DNA of 6,635 nucleotides from Bacteroidota bacterium (GTDB lineage Bacteria; Bacteroidota; Ignavibacteria; Ignavibacteriales; Ignavibacteriaceae): NCBI GenBank assembly GCA_023406915.1, contig JAEXTR010000383.1, positions 1 through 6,635 of the forward strand, given 5' to 3'. Below the pieces are notes generated by a model. The model was not told the DNA's origin. It saw nothing but the letters and a program-made list of their open reading frames with translations, and did no database searches. Position numbers and translations under genes: made by a program. Within the stretch, counting starts at the first letter, position 1; the number at the start of each line of letters is the position of its first letter. This document shows, piece after piece, positions 1-6,000 of the stretch.

Positions 1-1322
1 AACGAAGAAAGGTGGAGTTAGAAAATATAACTGGTGAAGGATATTCTAAAGCCCAAATGTTGTTTACAGAAGCAGCAAATGCAGGGATGTATAGTATTGA
101 TAACAAACCCGAGTCTTGGGAAGATTATCGCCAGGCTTTGAAGTATATTCTAGTAAATACTGTAAATCCAGAAGAAGAGATACAACTTGAAGATGAGATG
201 TATCAGCAACTTCAAATGGAACGAGATGATCTCATATTGAAACAAAAGGATTTAAAAGATCAACAAAGTGCGATGTTATCATTAATGAGCGATAAAAATG
301 AGTATTCCTCTGAAGTCCAATCACATACTGCCAGACTAAAAACTGCGAACCTATTAGAATTTGATGAGGATGGAAATGAAGCTAAAAAATGTCCCTTGTG
401 TGAAAGCAATTTGTCTGAAGAGAAGATACCATCTATACAATTGTTAAGGAATTCGTATGATAAATTCGTAAAGCAAGTCAGGAATACTGAGGAGATTTCA
501 TCAAAATTTGATAGTACAGTTTCAAGAATAAATAACGAACTTAGTTCTATTAAACAGCAACTGATTGTAAATAGAGAGAGAATCTCTGCAATACAGAAAT
601 CTGACAACAGATTGCAGAAATTATCAGATAGATCTAACAGACGATCATTTATTCTAGGTCGAATACAGTTATATTTAGAAAGTGTTCCTGAAGTAGATTC
701 CACAAGTTCATTGATGGAAAGTATACAAAATATATTATCAGAAATTGATTTTATTGAAACATCTATTAGTAGTGAACGTCTACAAGAAAAGATTGTATCT
801 ATCCTTTCTATAATCAGCGCAGATATAACAAAGTGGTCAAAGAATCTGGATTTAGAGCACTCTGAAAACATCCTCAGATTTGATATAAAAAAATTGACGG
901 TAGTTGCTGATACAGAATATGGACCAGTACCATTAGATAAAATGGGGAGTGGAGAAAATTGGGTTGGTCTTCATTTAATTGTACACAGCGCTTTACATAA
1001 GTGGTTTGTTAAACAAAACCGACCTGTCCCAAGGTTTTTATTTTTAGATCAACCCTCACAAGTGTATTTCCCTGCAGATCCCTTGGATAACAGCTCTGAA
1101 GTACTAAATGAAGATAGAGAAGCGGTAAAAAGAATGTATAAATTTCTATTTGAAATTGTTGATATACTTGCCCCTAATTTTCAAATTATAATTACAGATC
1201 ATGCTGATATTAAAGATGAATGGTTTCAGGAAGCAGTGGTGAGTAGATGGAGGGGAAATGAGAAACTTATTCCTGTTGAATGGTATTCGCTGGACAGTTT
1301 AGATGAAGAAATTATAATATAA
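1..1322 (+). CDS. DUF3732-type ABC ATPase, C-terminal part (5' end cut by window edge)
   Basis: The reading frame is open to the left edge (codons from base 3 read R-R-K), so the GTG at 12 is probably not the start and the gene enters from outside. Residues here are counted from that GTG. The protein is an SMC/Rad50-like ABC ATPase. Visible are long coiled-coil stretches (about 55-110 and 135-210) around a CPLC pair at 127-130 that resembles a zinc hook. The C-terminal ATPase half follows: a signature-like MGSGENWVGLH at 311-321, a Walker B region RFLFLDQPSQVYFP at 341-354, and a switch-histidine region IIITDHAD at 392-399. The LDQPSQVYFP block is what I recognise as DUF3732. The N-terminal Walker A is not in the window. 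From family knowledge, DUF3732 ATPases occur in three-component ABC (ABC-3C) conflict loci with a 'middle component' and an effector; those partners would be to the left. No partner gene is visible, so a defence role is inference. The gene is AT-rich and ends 47 bases from the convergent next gene. Confidence 0.88.
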   Translation, partial: RRKVELENITGEGYSKAQMLFTEAANAGMYSIDNKPESWEDYRQALKYILVNTVNPEEEIQLEDEMYQQLQMERDDLILKQKDLKDQQSAMLSLMSDKNEYSSEVQSHTARLKTANLLEFDEDGNEAKKCPLCESNLSEEKIPSIQLLRNSYDKFVKQVRNTEEISSKFDSTVSRINNELSSIKQQLIVNRERISAIQKSDNRLQKLSDRSNRRSFILGRIQLYLESVPEVDSTSSLMESIQNILSEIDFIETSISSERLQEKIVSILSIISADITKWSKNLDLEHSENILRFDIKKLTVVADTEYGPVPLDKMGSGENWVGLHLIVHSALHKWFVKQNRPVPRFLFLDQPSQVYFPADPLDNSSEVLNEDREAVKRMYKFLFEIVDILAPNFQIIITDHADIKDEWFQEAVVSRWRGNEKLIPVEWYSLDSLDEEIII

Positions 1323-1369
1323 TATTGCTTTTATTTCGCAGAGTTAGCTTAGAGATTTCAAGAAGTACT

Positions 1370-2461
1370 TCAATGATTCAATTTTAGGCTGTTATTAATT
1401 GGATTATTCTTTTCGACAAATTCCTGAGCCCATTTTATCCATTCTTCAATTTTTTTTAGTTCTTCTTCGGGTACCTGTTTATCTACCATTCTCGATTTAT
1501 ATTCTTCTATAAATGAATTAGTTTTCTGACAAAATTCCCAATTATCAATAATCTTTTGAAGCTTTTCCATTCTGTCTTTTTCTAACTGTAACAGCCTCCT
1601 TTGTTCTTCTTCTGCTTTTCGTCTCTCTTCAAATATTCTATGCAATTCTGCTAATTTGCGATTACGCTCCTTTATAGCCTGTGAAGCAATAATCAAAGCT
1701 GAAATAAAATCACTAATTTTATCTTCTATTTTCATTAGCTGATTATCACCAAAATTTCTTCTGATAGCCGTATCTGTAAAGAACTCTCCAATAGATAAAA
1801 ATAATTTCCCTGTCGGAATATATTTATATAAGGTAAAACTATAAGGATGTTCTTTGGGAAGTGCTTCTCTTTGCATTTTTTCTTTGATAAGTATTGGGAT
1901 TTTCTCGTTATCTACCATAACAATAGTACCTTCTTTACCACAAAGTACATTGAAATTCATTTCTTCCAGTTCTATGATCAAGGAATTGAATATACTAAGG
2001 GCTCTGGGTAATTGTTGTTTACTAACATAGATGCTTAAATGTTGCTTTTCGTTGTTTACCACTCTTCCATCTACAATAAATCCTTTTTTTAGCAGATCAG
2101 AGGTTTCCTTAACTAATGGATGTATTTTATTTGTTGTGGTTTGAAGTGTATGCTTTTTTAAATCATGATAAACATTTTTTGCTGTTTCAGAAAATTCAAT
2201 TTTCTTTTTCACTTGAGTAATGAAAGTATACTCTTCTAGGGTATTATCTTTTATGGCAGGCAACTGAGGTATTTTTATAATTTTCCCAACTTTTATCTTA
2301 CTCCAGTGACCAGCTACAGGTAAAGGGATGTCCATTTTTATACAAATTTTCCGTAAACCAACATCTGAGATATTTAAGTCTTTTGCTATATCTCTTATTG
2401 GCCTTTTCCAAACCTCAGCATACAATTCATCTCGAGTGTATTTAATTTTATCATCCTTCAT
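1370..2461 (-). CDS. Conserved protein of unknown function with N-terminal HTH-like YTRDELY motif and C-terminal coiled coil
   Basis: I do not know a function for this 363-residue protein. Residues 8-60 carry a pattern I have seen in many unnamed bacterial proteins: YTRDELYAEVWKRPIRDIAKDLNIS, then DVGLRKIC and a proline-rich IPLPVAGHWSKIKVGK. The 'DIAKDLNISDVGLRKIC' part (24-40) looks like a helix-turn-helix, so DNA binding is possible. The middle (about 110-255) looks like a mixed alpha/beta domain with no motif I can name. Residues about 258-350 are highly charged and helical (ERRKAEEEQRRLLQLEKDRMEKLQK), a likely coiled coil. There is no signal peptide or membrane segment, so it is probably cytoplasmic. 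The ATG at 2461 is supported by AGGTG four bases upstream and by the YTRDELY motif starting close to the N-terminus. It is convergent with the DUF3732 gene, shares its AT-rich composition and has its own likely promoter, so it is probably island cargo. Phage- or defence-related roles are possible but unproven. Confidence 0.85.
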   Translation of the reverse strand: MKDDKIKYTRDELYAEVWKRPIRDIAKDLNISDVGLRKICIKMDIPLPVAGHWSKIKVGKIIKIPQLPAIKDNTLEEYTFITQVKKKIEFSETAKNVYHDLKKHTLQTTTNKIHPLVKETSDLLKKGFIVDGRVVNNEKQHLSIYVSKQQLPRALSIFNSLIIELEEMNFNVLCGKEGTIVMVDNEKIPILIKEKMQREALPKEHPYSFTLYKYIPTGKLFLSIGEFFTDTAIRRNFGDNQLMKIEDKISDFISALIIASQAIKERNRKLAELHRIFEERRKAEEEQRRLLQLEKDRMEKLQKIIDNWEFCQKTNSFIEEYKSRMVDKQVPEEELKKIEEWIKWAQEFVEKNNPINNSLKLNH

Positions 2462-2517
2462 TATGCACCTAAAGTATGTGAATCATTAACATAAAAAATA
2501 GCAAAAAGCCAAAAATA

Positions 2518-2546
2518 TATATAAAAAAGTAGGAGATGGAATTCAA
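2518..2546 (-). promoter_or_regulatory. Probable sigma70-type promoter of the 363-residue protein gene
   Basis: On the minus strand, TTGAAT (2541-2546) is followed after exactly 17 bases by TATATA (2518-2523). Transcription would begin near 2510 and leave a leader of about 50 bases before the ATG at 2461. The region is very AT-rich, so chance matches are easier; the spacing and position favour a real promoter. Confidence 0.45.
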
Positions 2547-2670
2547 CATCCTAAAGGAAGTCTTAAACATTTAATATACATAATATGGTCACCTAAAATA
2601 CCGGTGGAGAATCAACAGGAAACATAAAAAATGACTTGATATAATTGCCAATAATACTGGAAGTATCTTA

Positions 2671-2698
2671 GGAGTATCCGTCAGCTGACGGATACTCC
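2671..2698. repeat. Perfect 28-base palindrome, copy 1 of a dispersed palindromic repeat
   Basis: The left arm GGAGTATCCGTCAG is followed directly by its exact reverse complement, giving 28 bases with no mismatch and no spacer. The inner 16 bases (TCCGTCAGCTGACGGA) recur at 3010-3025, and with one change each at 3183-3198 and 5923-5938. This copy lies between the island-side gene and tRNA-Asn. No T-run follows, so it is not an ordinary terminator. It could be a site for a dimeric DNA-binding protein or a REP-like element. Confidence 0.8.
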
Positions 2699-2868
2699 AT
2701 TGAACAAGCTCCAAATGTCCGATGTAGATTTTATCGAATGTTTTTGAATAGAGGACATAAGTAGTGAAGGTTATAGCTGTGAATCCGCTGGTGAGGGAAT
2801 AACCAAGTCATATTGTTTGAAGTTATGCTAGCAGTCCGATAGCTAACGAATCGGGTCTGCGACGCTTT
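2699..2868. other. Non-coding stretch downstream of tRNA-Asn
   Basis: I see no gene here. The only open frame of note is a read-through of the tRNA on the minus strand, with no family resemblance. There are short inverted repeats (GGTTAT at 2769-2774 with ATAACC at 2799-2804; CCGAT and ATCGG around 2836-2854) too weak to assign. The stretch lies just beyond the tRNA 3' end, where an attachment junction of an integrated element would be expected. No duplicated tRNA 3' end is visible in it. Confidence 0.4.
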
Positions 2869-2904
2869 AAAACAAGAAAAGGTCTGAATTTCTTCAGACC
2901 TTTT
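2869..2904 (-). terminator. Rho-independent terminator of tRNA-Asn (probably bidirectional)
   Basis: An 8-bp G+C-containing stem (GGTCTGAA at 2881-2888 with TTCAGACC at 2893-2900) closes a four-base loop and is extended by A-T pairs to 2877-2904. On the minus strand it is followed by TTTTCTTGTTTT; on the plus strand by five T residues, so it can work in both directions. It begins three bases after the tRNA discriminator base, so the tRNA transcript would end here. Confidence 0.85.
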
Positions 2905-2906
2905 TG

Positions 2907-2978
2907 CTCCGCGAGCAGGACTCGAACCTGCAACCCTTCGGTTAACAGCCGAATGCTCCACCATTGAGCTATCGCGGA
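2907..2978 (-). tRNA. tRNA-Asn (anticodon GTT)
   Basis: The minus strand reads as a complete 72-base cloverleaf: acceptor stem TCCGCGA with TCGCGGA, D-arm GCTC/GAGC, anticodon stem TTCGG/CCGAA around the loop CTGTTAA (anticodon GTT, reading AAC/AAU), a five-base variable loop, and T-arm GCAGG-TTCGAGT-CCTGC. The discriminator base is G. The 3' CCA is not encoded (GCAA follows the acceptor stem), so it would be added after transcription. Its 3' end points to the AT-rich left part, consistent with use of the gene as an integration site. A promoter at 3085-3113 and a terminator immediately downstream fit a single transcription unit. Confidence 0.97.
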
Positions 2979-2996
2979 ATCATAAAGTGATGGTCG

Positions 2997-3048
2997 ACCC
3001 TTCGGTTAATCCGTCAGCTGACGGACTCAACCATTAAGCTATCGTGGA
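2997..3048 (-). pseudogene. Decayed tRNA-Asn 5' half carrying the palindromic repeat (copy A)
   Basis: Read on the minus strand, this matches the 5' half of the neighbouring tRNA-Asn: TTCCACGATAGCTTAATGG against TTCCGCGATAGCTCAATGG, and later TTAACCGAAGGGT, identical in both. The bases between (CATTCGGCTG in the tRNA) are replaced by the 16-base palindrome TCCGTCAGCTGACGGA at 3010-3025. The T-arm and 3' acceptor strand are absent, so it cannot be a normal tRNA. It lies 19 bases upstream of the real tRNA and inside its likely leader transcript. The flank upstream also resembles that of copy B. Confidence 0.75.
3010..3025. repeat. Palindromic repeat TCCGTCAGCTGACGGA, copy 2
   Basis: A perfect 16-base palindrome identical to the core of the 28-base palindrome at 2671-2698. 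It sits exactly where the 5' side of the anticodon arm should be in the decayed tRNA copy. Confidence 0.8.
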
Positions 3049-3084
3049 ATCACAAATTGAATAATCAATTCAATTGAGAACTTA

Positions 3085-3113
3085 AATTTAGGACTTATTC
3101 CTGTTTTTGTCAA
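3085..3113 (-). promoter_or_regulatory. Probable promoter of the tRNA-Asn transcription unit
   Basis: On the minus strand TTGACA (3108-3113) is followed after 17 bases by TAAATT (3085-3090). A start near 3078 would give a transcript containing decayed copy A and then tRNA-Asn, ending at the 2869-2904 hairpin. The consensus -35 and exact spacing make this the best promoter candidate for the tRNA. The matching position upstream of copy B has lost the TTGACA. Confidence 0.6.
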
Positions 3114-3170
3114 GCAATTTTTATTTCGGGTTTTAATTTTTTTTTTGAGTTCTTTGTCAGCGAACGACAT

Positions 3171-3221
3171 CCCTTCGGTTAATCCGTCAGTTGACGGAGT
3201 CCACCATTGAAGTATCAGTGA
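3171..3221 (-). pseudogene. Decayed tRNA-Asn 5' half carrying the palindromic repeat (copy B)
   Basis: On the minus strand it reads TTCACTGATACTTCAATGG, then GTGGA, the palindrome variant at 3183-3198, and TTAACCGAAGGG, in the same order as copy A. It is more diverged than copy A in the acceptor region, and it too has no T-arm or 3' acceptor strand. The upstream flank (3222 to about 3270) aligns without gaps to the flank of copy A (3049 to about 3097) at about 35 of 48 positions. So copies A and B are direct repeats about 173 bases apart that include promoter-region sequence. Confidence 0.7.
3183..3198. repeat. Palindromic repeat, copy 3 (one central mismatch)
   Basis: TCCGTCAGTTGACGGA, differing from the other core copies by one base at the centre. 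It replaces the same part of the tRNA-like sequence as copy 2 does. Confidence 0.75.
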
Positions 3222-3298
3222 ATCACATATTCAATAATTAAATCGATCGTGAACCTGAATTGGGGCTTTGTACTGTTGTTACATGGTCCAATATGCTT

Positions 3299-4504
3299 TT
3301 ATGATTTTTTTAACCATCTGGCAATCTCACCCAGTGATGCTTCTTTTCCATACATAAGGATTGAGAGGGAAAATATCCTGCCGGCTGCACGGCGTAATAA
3401 CCAGGTCGCACCATTTAATAAGATGAGTGCGGCAAGAAATTCCCATACTGAAACTTGAGTTAAGACTAATCTGGCGGACATGACAGGGGCTGCTGTAACG
3501 GGGAACAATGACATCACGATCATAAACAATGAATCGGGATTGCCGAATGCAAAGAATGCCAGTGTAACGGGGAGTACGGGCACCATGATTAATGATCCGC
3601 GGGCTGAGGTGTTGGGATCATTGATGGTGGCTGCTACTGCTGAAAAAAAGGTGTTCCAGAAAAAGAATCCGCTGATTGCTAACAGTAATAACTGTAAAAC
3701 CAACAGGGGATTGGACAATGATACCGGAAGGCTCCAGTTGCTGCCGAGGAATGATGATACGATCACAAAGATAACCGATGTCAGTGAGTATGTTATCATC
3801 AGTGCCAGTGAGAGGAGTGATATGCCGAGTATCTTTCCATCGATCCATGTTTGCGGACTGATTGCCGATACAATGACTTCGGTAATGCGTAATTGCTTTT
3901 CACCGGTGATTGCAACGAACTGATAGGCGAGTCCGAGAAAGATGCCTACCATCATGAGTCCGATGAATACGCCAGCAGTTACTTTTTCGGAAGCACTGGC
4001 TTTTTCACCTGCATCTTCGGTCAGGTTCATACTCAGATTCATTGGTGCAAAAATGTTTTGCAGTGCAGTGTCATTCAAACCACTTTGCTGAAGCGCGTGG
4101 TTCATTCTGAAGGCATTGAGGGACGCCTGCACCATTCCGCTCCATGCGGGGTCTTTTTTTACCGTCAAGACAGAAGAGTCAGGCGAGATGATAAACAGGA
4201 TACCATCGGTTTCATCGGCTTCAAGGCGCTGCATAAGGAGATCATTTTCTACATCGCTGACAGGATGCAGCAGTACCGCGCTTGTATCGATCAGCCGGAA
4301 CGAATACCCTGAGGGATTGACGAGTGTAAGGTGATCCGGTTTCCCTTTATCCGGTGCCAGTAGTGCCACTCCGCCAAATATCAGCAGACTGAGCAATGCA
4401 CCAAAGAGTATGGTAAGAATTTGCTCTTTGATCTTAAACCATCTGCCGAATTCCCATTTTGCAACGGTAAGCACCATACCCATGGATGATTTATTCCTGC
4501 TCAT
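3299..4504 (-). CDS. ABC-2 type exporter permease (NatB/COG1668-like)
   Basis: This 401-residue inner-membrane protein is the membrane half of an ABC exporter whose ATPase is encoded just upstream. The pattern is that of the NatB-like ABC-2 family. There is a cytoplasmic N-terminus (AKWEFGRWFKIKEQ), a first membrane helix at about 30-50, and a large outside domain to about 177. Five or six further helices follow (about 178-200, 225-252, 266-292, 303-345, 351-370). The stretch GEKQLRITEVIVSAISPQTWIDGK after helix 2 matches the family's conserved 'EEKENRVMEILLSS.SP...L..GK' cytoplasmic segment. The C-terminus RIFSLSILMYGKEASLGEIARWLK is also typical. I chose the ATG at 4504 because AAAGGAG lies six bases upstream; the in-frame TTG at 4528 has no such site. 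It overlaps the ATPase gene by 14 bases, so the two are probably translationally coupled. The substrate is unknown; sodium, drugs or peptides are possible for this family. Confidence 0.92.
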   Translation of the reverse strand: MSRNKSSMGMVLTVAKWEFGRWFKIKEQILTILFGALLSLLIFGGVALLAPDKGKPDHLTLVNPSGYSFRLIDTSAVLLHPVSDVENDLLMQRLEADETDGILFIISPDSSVLTVKKDPAWSGMVQASLNAFRMNHALQQSGLNDTALQNIFAPMNLSMNLTEDAGEKASASEKVTAGVFIGLMMVGIFLGLAYQFVAITGEKQLRITEVIVSAISPQTWIDGKILGISLLSLALMITYSLTSVIFVIVSSFLGSNWSLPVSLSNPLLVLQLLLLAISGFFFWNTFFSAVAATINDPNTSARGSLIMVPVLPVTLAFFAFGNPDSLFMIVMSLFPVTAAPVMSARLVLTQVSVWEFLAALILLNGATWLLRRAAGRIFSLSILMYGKEASLGEIARWLKKS

Positions 4505-5435
4505 ATTCAGCTCCTTTCCCTCCGCCAATCAATTCAATAAAAATATCGTGCAATGAGTAGTGTTCAGTTCTGATGGCGGTTATCGGGGCTGATTCTGTAA
4601 CGGCTTTCACTACTTCATTTAACACTGCATCGTTTTTGAGGGTCAGCATGAATTCGCTCCCCTGGACAGGTTCATATTTATCGATTCCCGCAAGTCCGGA
4701 AAATGTATCGGGAGAGGTGCTGTCAGCAAGCGTTACGAACAATCTGCCGGAAGACGCAAAGGATGCTTTAATATCGTGCACGGTGCCGGAGGCGACTTCT
4801 TTTCCATTGTTGATGAGGAGAACCCGGTCAGCGATGCGTTCCACCAGATGCATTTGGTGGGCGCTCAGGAGTATGGTGGTACCCTGGCGGCTGAGATCCC
4901 TGATAATGGAGAGGAATGTTTCCTGATTCAAGGGGTCGAAACCGGAGAAAGGTTCATCAAGAATAAGGAATCCGGGATTGTGCAATACTGCCGAGATGAA
5001 CTGAATCTTCTGCTGATTCCCTTTTGACAGGGCGTTGAGTTTTTCATTTTTACGGTCTGAGAGTCCAAGTTTTTCAAGCCACTGGTCGGCGGCTGACCTT
5101 GCATTGGTACGGGTCATACCCCTGATGGCACCCATGAAATCAAGTGTTTTCCAGATAGGGACCTCCTGATACAATCCCCGTTCCTCAGGAAGGTAGCCAA
5201 GCTCTGATGCTGCGGGGAAGGAGTTGCCGTTTCCACCAGCAAGGTTGAATCTGATCGTACCGGAATCGGGTTGTATGATATTCATCAGCATACGTACGGT
5301 AGTTGTTTTTCCGGCTCCATTCGGACCCAGCAATGCGAAGATTTCGCCTTCCCTGATTTCGAAAGAAAGGTTATCGACGGCGGTTCTGCTGCCAAATTGT
5401 TTCGTTAATGCGTCAGCATATAATGCCGGCTGCAT
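4491..5435 (-). CDS. ABC exporter ATP-binding protein (NatA/COG4152-like)
   Basis: This 314-residue cytoplasmic ATPase should power the NatB-like permease encoded directly after it. All core ABC motifs are present: Walker A GPNGAGKT at 37-44, Q-loop region LGYLPEERGLY at 79-89 (the PEERGLY form is typical of this subfamily), signature LSKGNQQK at 136-143, Walker B FLILDEP at 156-162, D-loop SGFDP at 164-168, and switch histidine H193. A C-terminal domain of about 90 residues follows, as in COG4152 proteins, ending YSLHDIFIELIGG. The start ATG at 5435 has AGGAG five bases upstream. The gene leads a two-gene operon with the permease (14-base overlap) and is divergent from lexA across about 600 bases. 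I found no convincing promoter sequence for it. Substrate and regulation are not evident from the sequence. Confidence 0.94.
   Translation of the reverse strand: MQPALYADALTKQFGSRTAVDNLSFEIREGEIFALLGPNGAGKTTTVRMLMNIIQPDSGTIRFNLAGGNGNSFPAASELGYLPEERGLYQEVPIWKTLDFMGAIRGMTRTNARSAADQWLEKLGLSDRKNEKLNALSKGNQQKIQFISAVLHNPGFLILDEPFSGFDPLNQETFLSIIRDLSRQGTTILLSAHQMHLVERIADRVLLINNGKEVASGTVHDIKASFASSGRLFVTLADSTSPDTFSGLAGIDKYEPVQGSEFMLTLKNDAVLNEVVKAVTESAPITAIRTEHYSLHDIFIELIGGGKGAEYEQE
4511..4517 (-). promoter_or_regulatory. Ribosome binding site deciding the permease start
   Basis: AAAGGAG lies six bases before the ATG at 4504, within the end of the ATPase gene. It selects this start over the upstream in-frame TTG at 4528. 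Confidence 0.75.
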
Positions 5436-5729
5436 AGTTGCTCCTGATGTGTGATGAAAAGGGTTGTGTGAGAGAATCGCCGAAAAATAGTTTATGGGAA
5501 GTATCCATGAAAGTGAAATCGGGATGAATGGCGGGAAAAGATGATGGGGAGGGGAGGGAAATGTGGCAAATATTGATTCCTCCTTCGGCGGAGGTTTGGA
5601 GAAGGATTAGCCCTATCCAGAGAAAGGTACGATCGGATCAATTGAAAAAGGAGTGGCGAAGTTTGATCAGGTAGCGAACAATGAGTTGCATTGGTCTAAC
5701 AAAAGAAAAGACAAACTCCCCCTCAAAAT

Positions 5730-5761
5730 TCCCCCCCTTCAGCACTTCGTTAAGGGGGGGA
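5730..5761. repeat. C-run/G-run inverted repeat (hairpin)
   Basis: TCCCCCCCTT (5730-5739) is complementary to AAGGGGGGGA (5752-5761), leaving a 12-base loop. An additional C run (5718-5722) precedes it. There is no T-run on either side, so a terminator is unlikely. Elements of the form 'CCCCCTT...AAGGGGG' are commonly seen as intergenic repeats in environmental bacteria; whether this one is repeated elsewhere in the genome cannot be seen here. Confidence 0.6.
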
Positions 5762-5922
5762 TGACTTGACTCTTGAGTTCGTAATAGGATTGAAGTTCTG
5801 CTAGTACTGGAAAGTAATAGAATGATAACGGAAAGAGTATCACTTGAGGCTTCAATCGCTATTGTAAATGTGAAATGCTTGTTTATTAAAATTGCCATTA
5901 AATTTTCAGGTGAACCGTATGA

Positions 5923-5938
5923 TCCGGCAGCTGACGGA
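5923..5938. repeat. Palindromic repeat, copy 4 (one arm mismatch)
   Basis: TCCGGCAGCTGACGGA differs from the core palindrome by one base in the left arm. It lies about 35 bases upstream of the lexA -35 element and is the only copy in the higher-G+C part of the window. Confidence 0.65.
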
Positions 5939-5971
5939 CTATGGGGAAGGGAAATTCTATTCTTTTCTCTC

Positions 5972-6000
5972 TTGACATTTCATGATCTTCTTTGTATAAT
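5972..6000 (+). promoter_or_regulatory. lexA promoter, full sigma70 consensus
   Basis: TTGACA (5972-5977) and TATAAT (5995-6000) are separated by exactly 17 bases, a perfect match to the sigma70 consensus. Transcription should start near 6006-6008, inside the inverted repeat that follows. A promoter this strong would need tight repression, which fits LexA autoregulation. Confidence 0.9.

Larger units (their letters stand above)
5436..5971. other. Intergenic region between the ABC exporter operon and lexA
   Basis: I see no supportable gene in this stretch. It contains AGGAG (5441-5445) serving the ATPase gene, a purine-rich run with closely spaced G tracts (about 5533-5558), a small CCTCC/GGAGG hairpin (5579-5594), a C-run/G-run inverted repeat (5730-5761), and copy 4 of the dispersed palindrome (5923-5938). 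A minus-strand open frame at 5638-5898 runs through the C/G-run repeat, has no ribosome binding site I can see and looks like chance. Confidence 0.5.

Noticed and set aside
260..871. Minus-strand 203-codon open frame opposite the DUF3732 gene
   Set aside because: It lies antisense within a clear ABC ATPase coding frame, and its sequence is leucine/serine-rich without motifs, as expected of a shadow frame.
1362..1371. GAAGTACTTC palindrome between the convergent genes as a terminator
   Set aside because: It is only ten bases, has no loop and no T-run on either strand.
2731..2964. Minus-strand 77-codon open frame starting inside tRNA-Asn (MVEHSAVNRRVAGSSPARG...)
   Set aside because: It reads through the tRNA and its terminator; the VAGSSPARGA string is the usual false translation of a tRNA T-arm. 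The rest has no family resemblance.
3480..4334. Several plus-strand open frames opposite the permease gene
   Set aside because: The minus frame encodes an obvious membrane protein; the opposite frames show no family features.
4505..4528. Earlier TTG start for the permease at 4528
   Set aside because: It would add eight residues with no ribosome site, whereas AAAGGAG lies six bases before the ATG at 4504.
5436..5640. Promoter for the ABC exporter operon
   Set aside because: On the minus strand I found only weak -35/-10 resemblances (for example around TAAACTATTTTT), not good enough to list.
5638..5898. Minus-strand 86-codon open frame
   Set aside because: It runs through the C/G-run inverted repeat, has no ribosome binding site and no recognisable domain.
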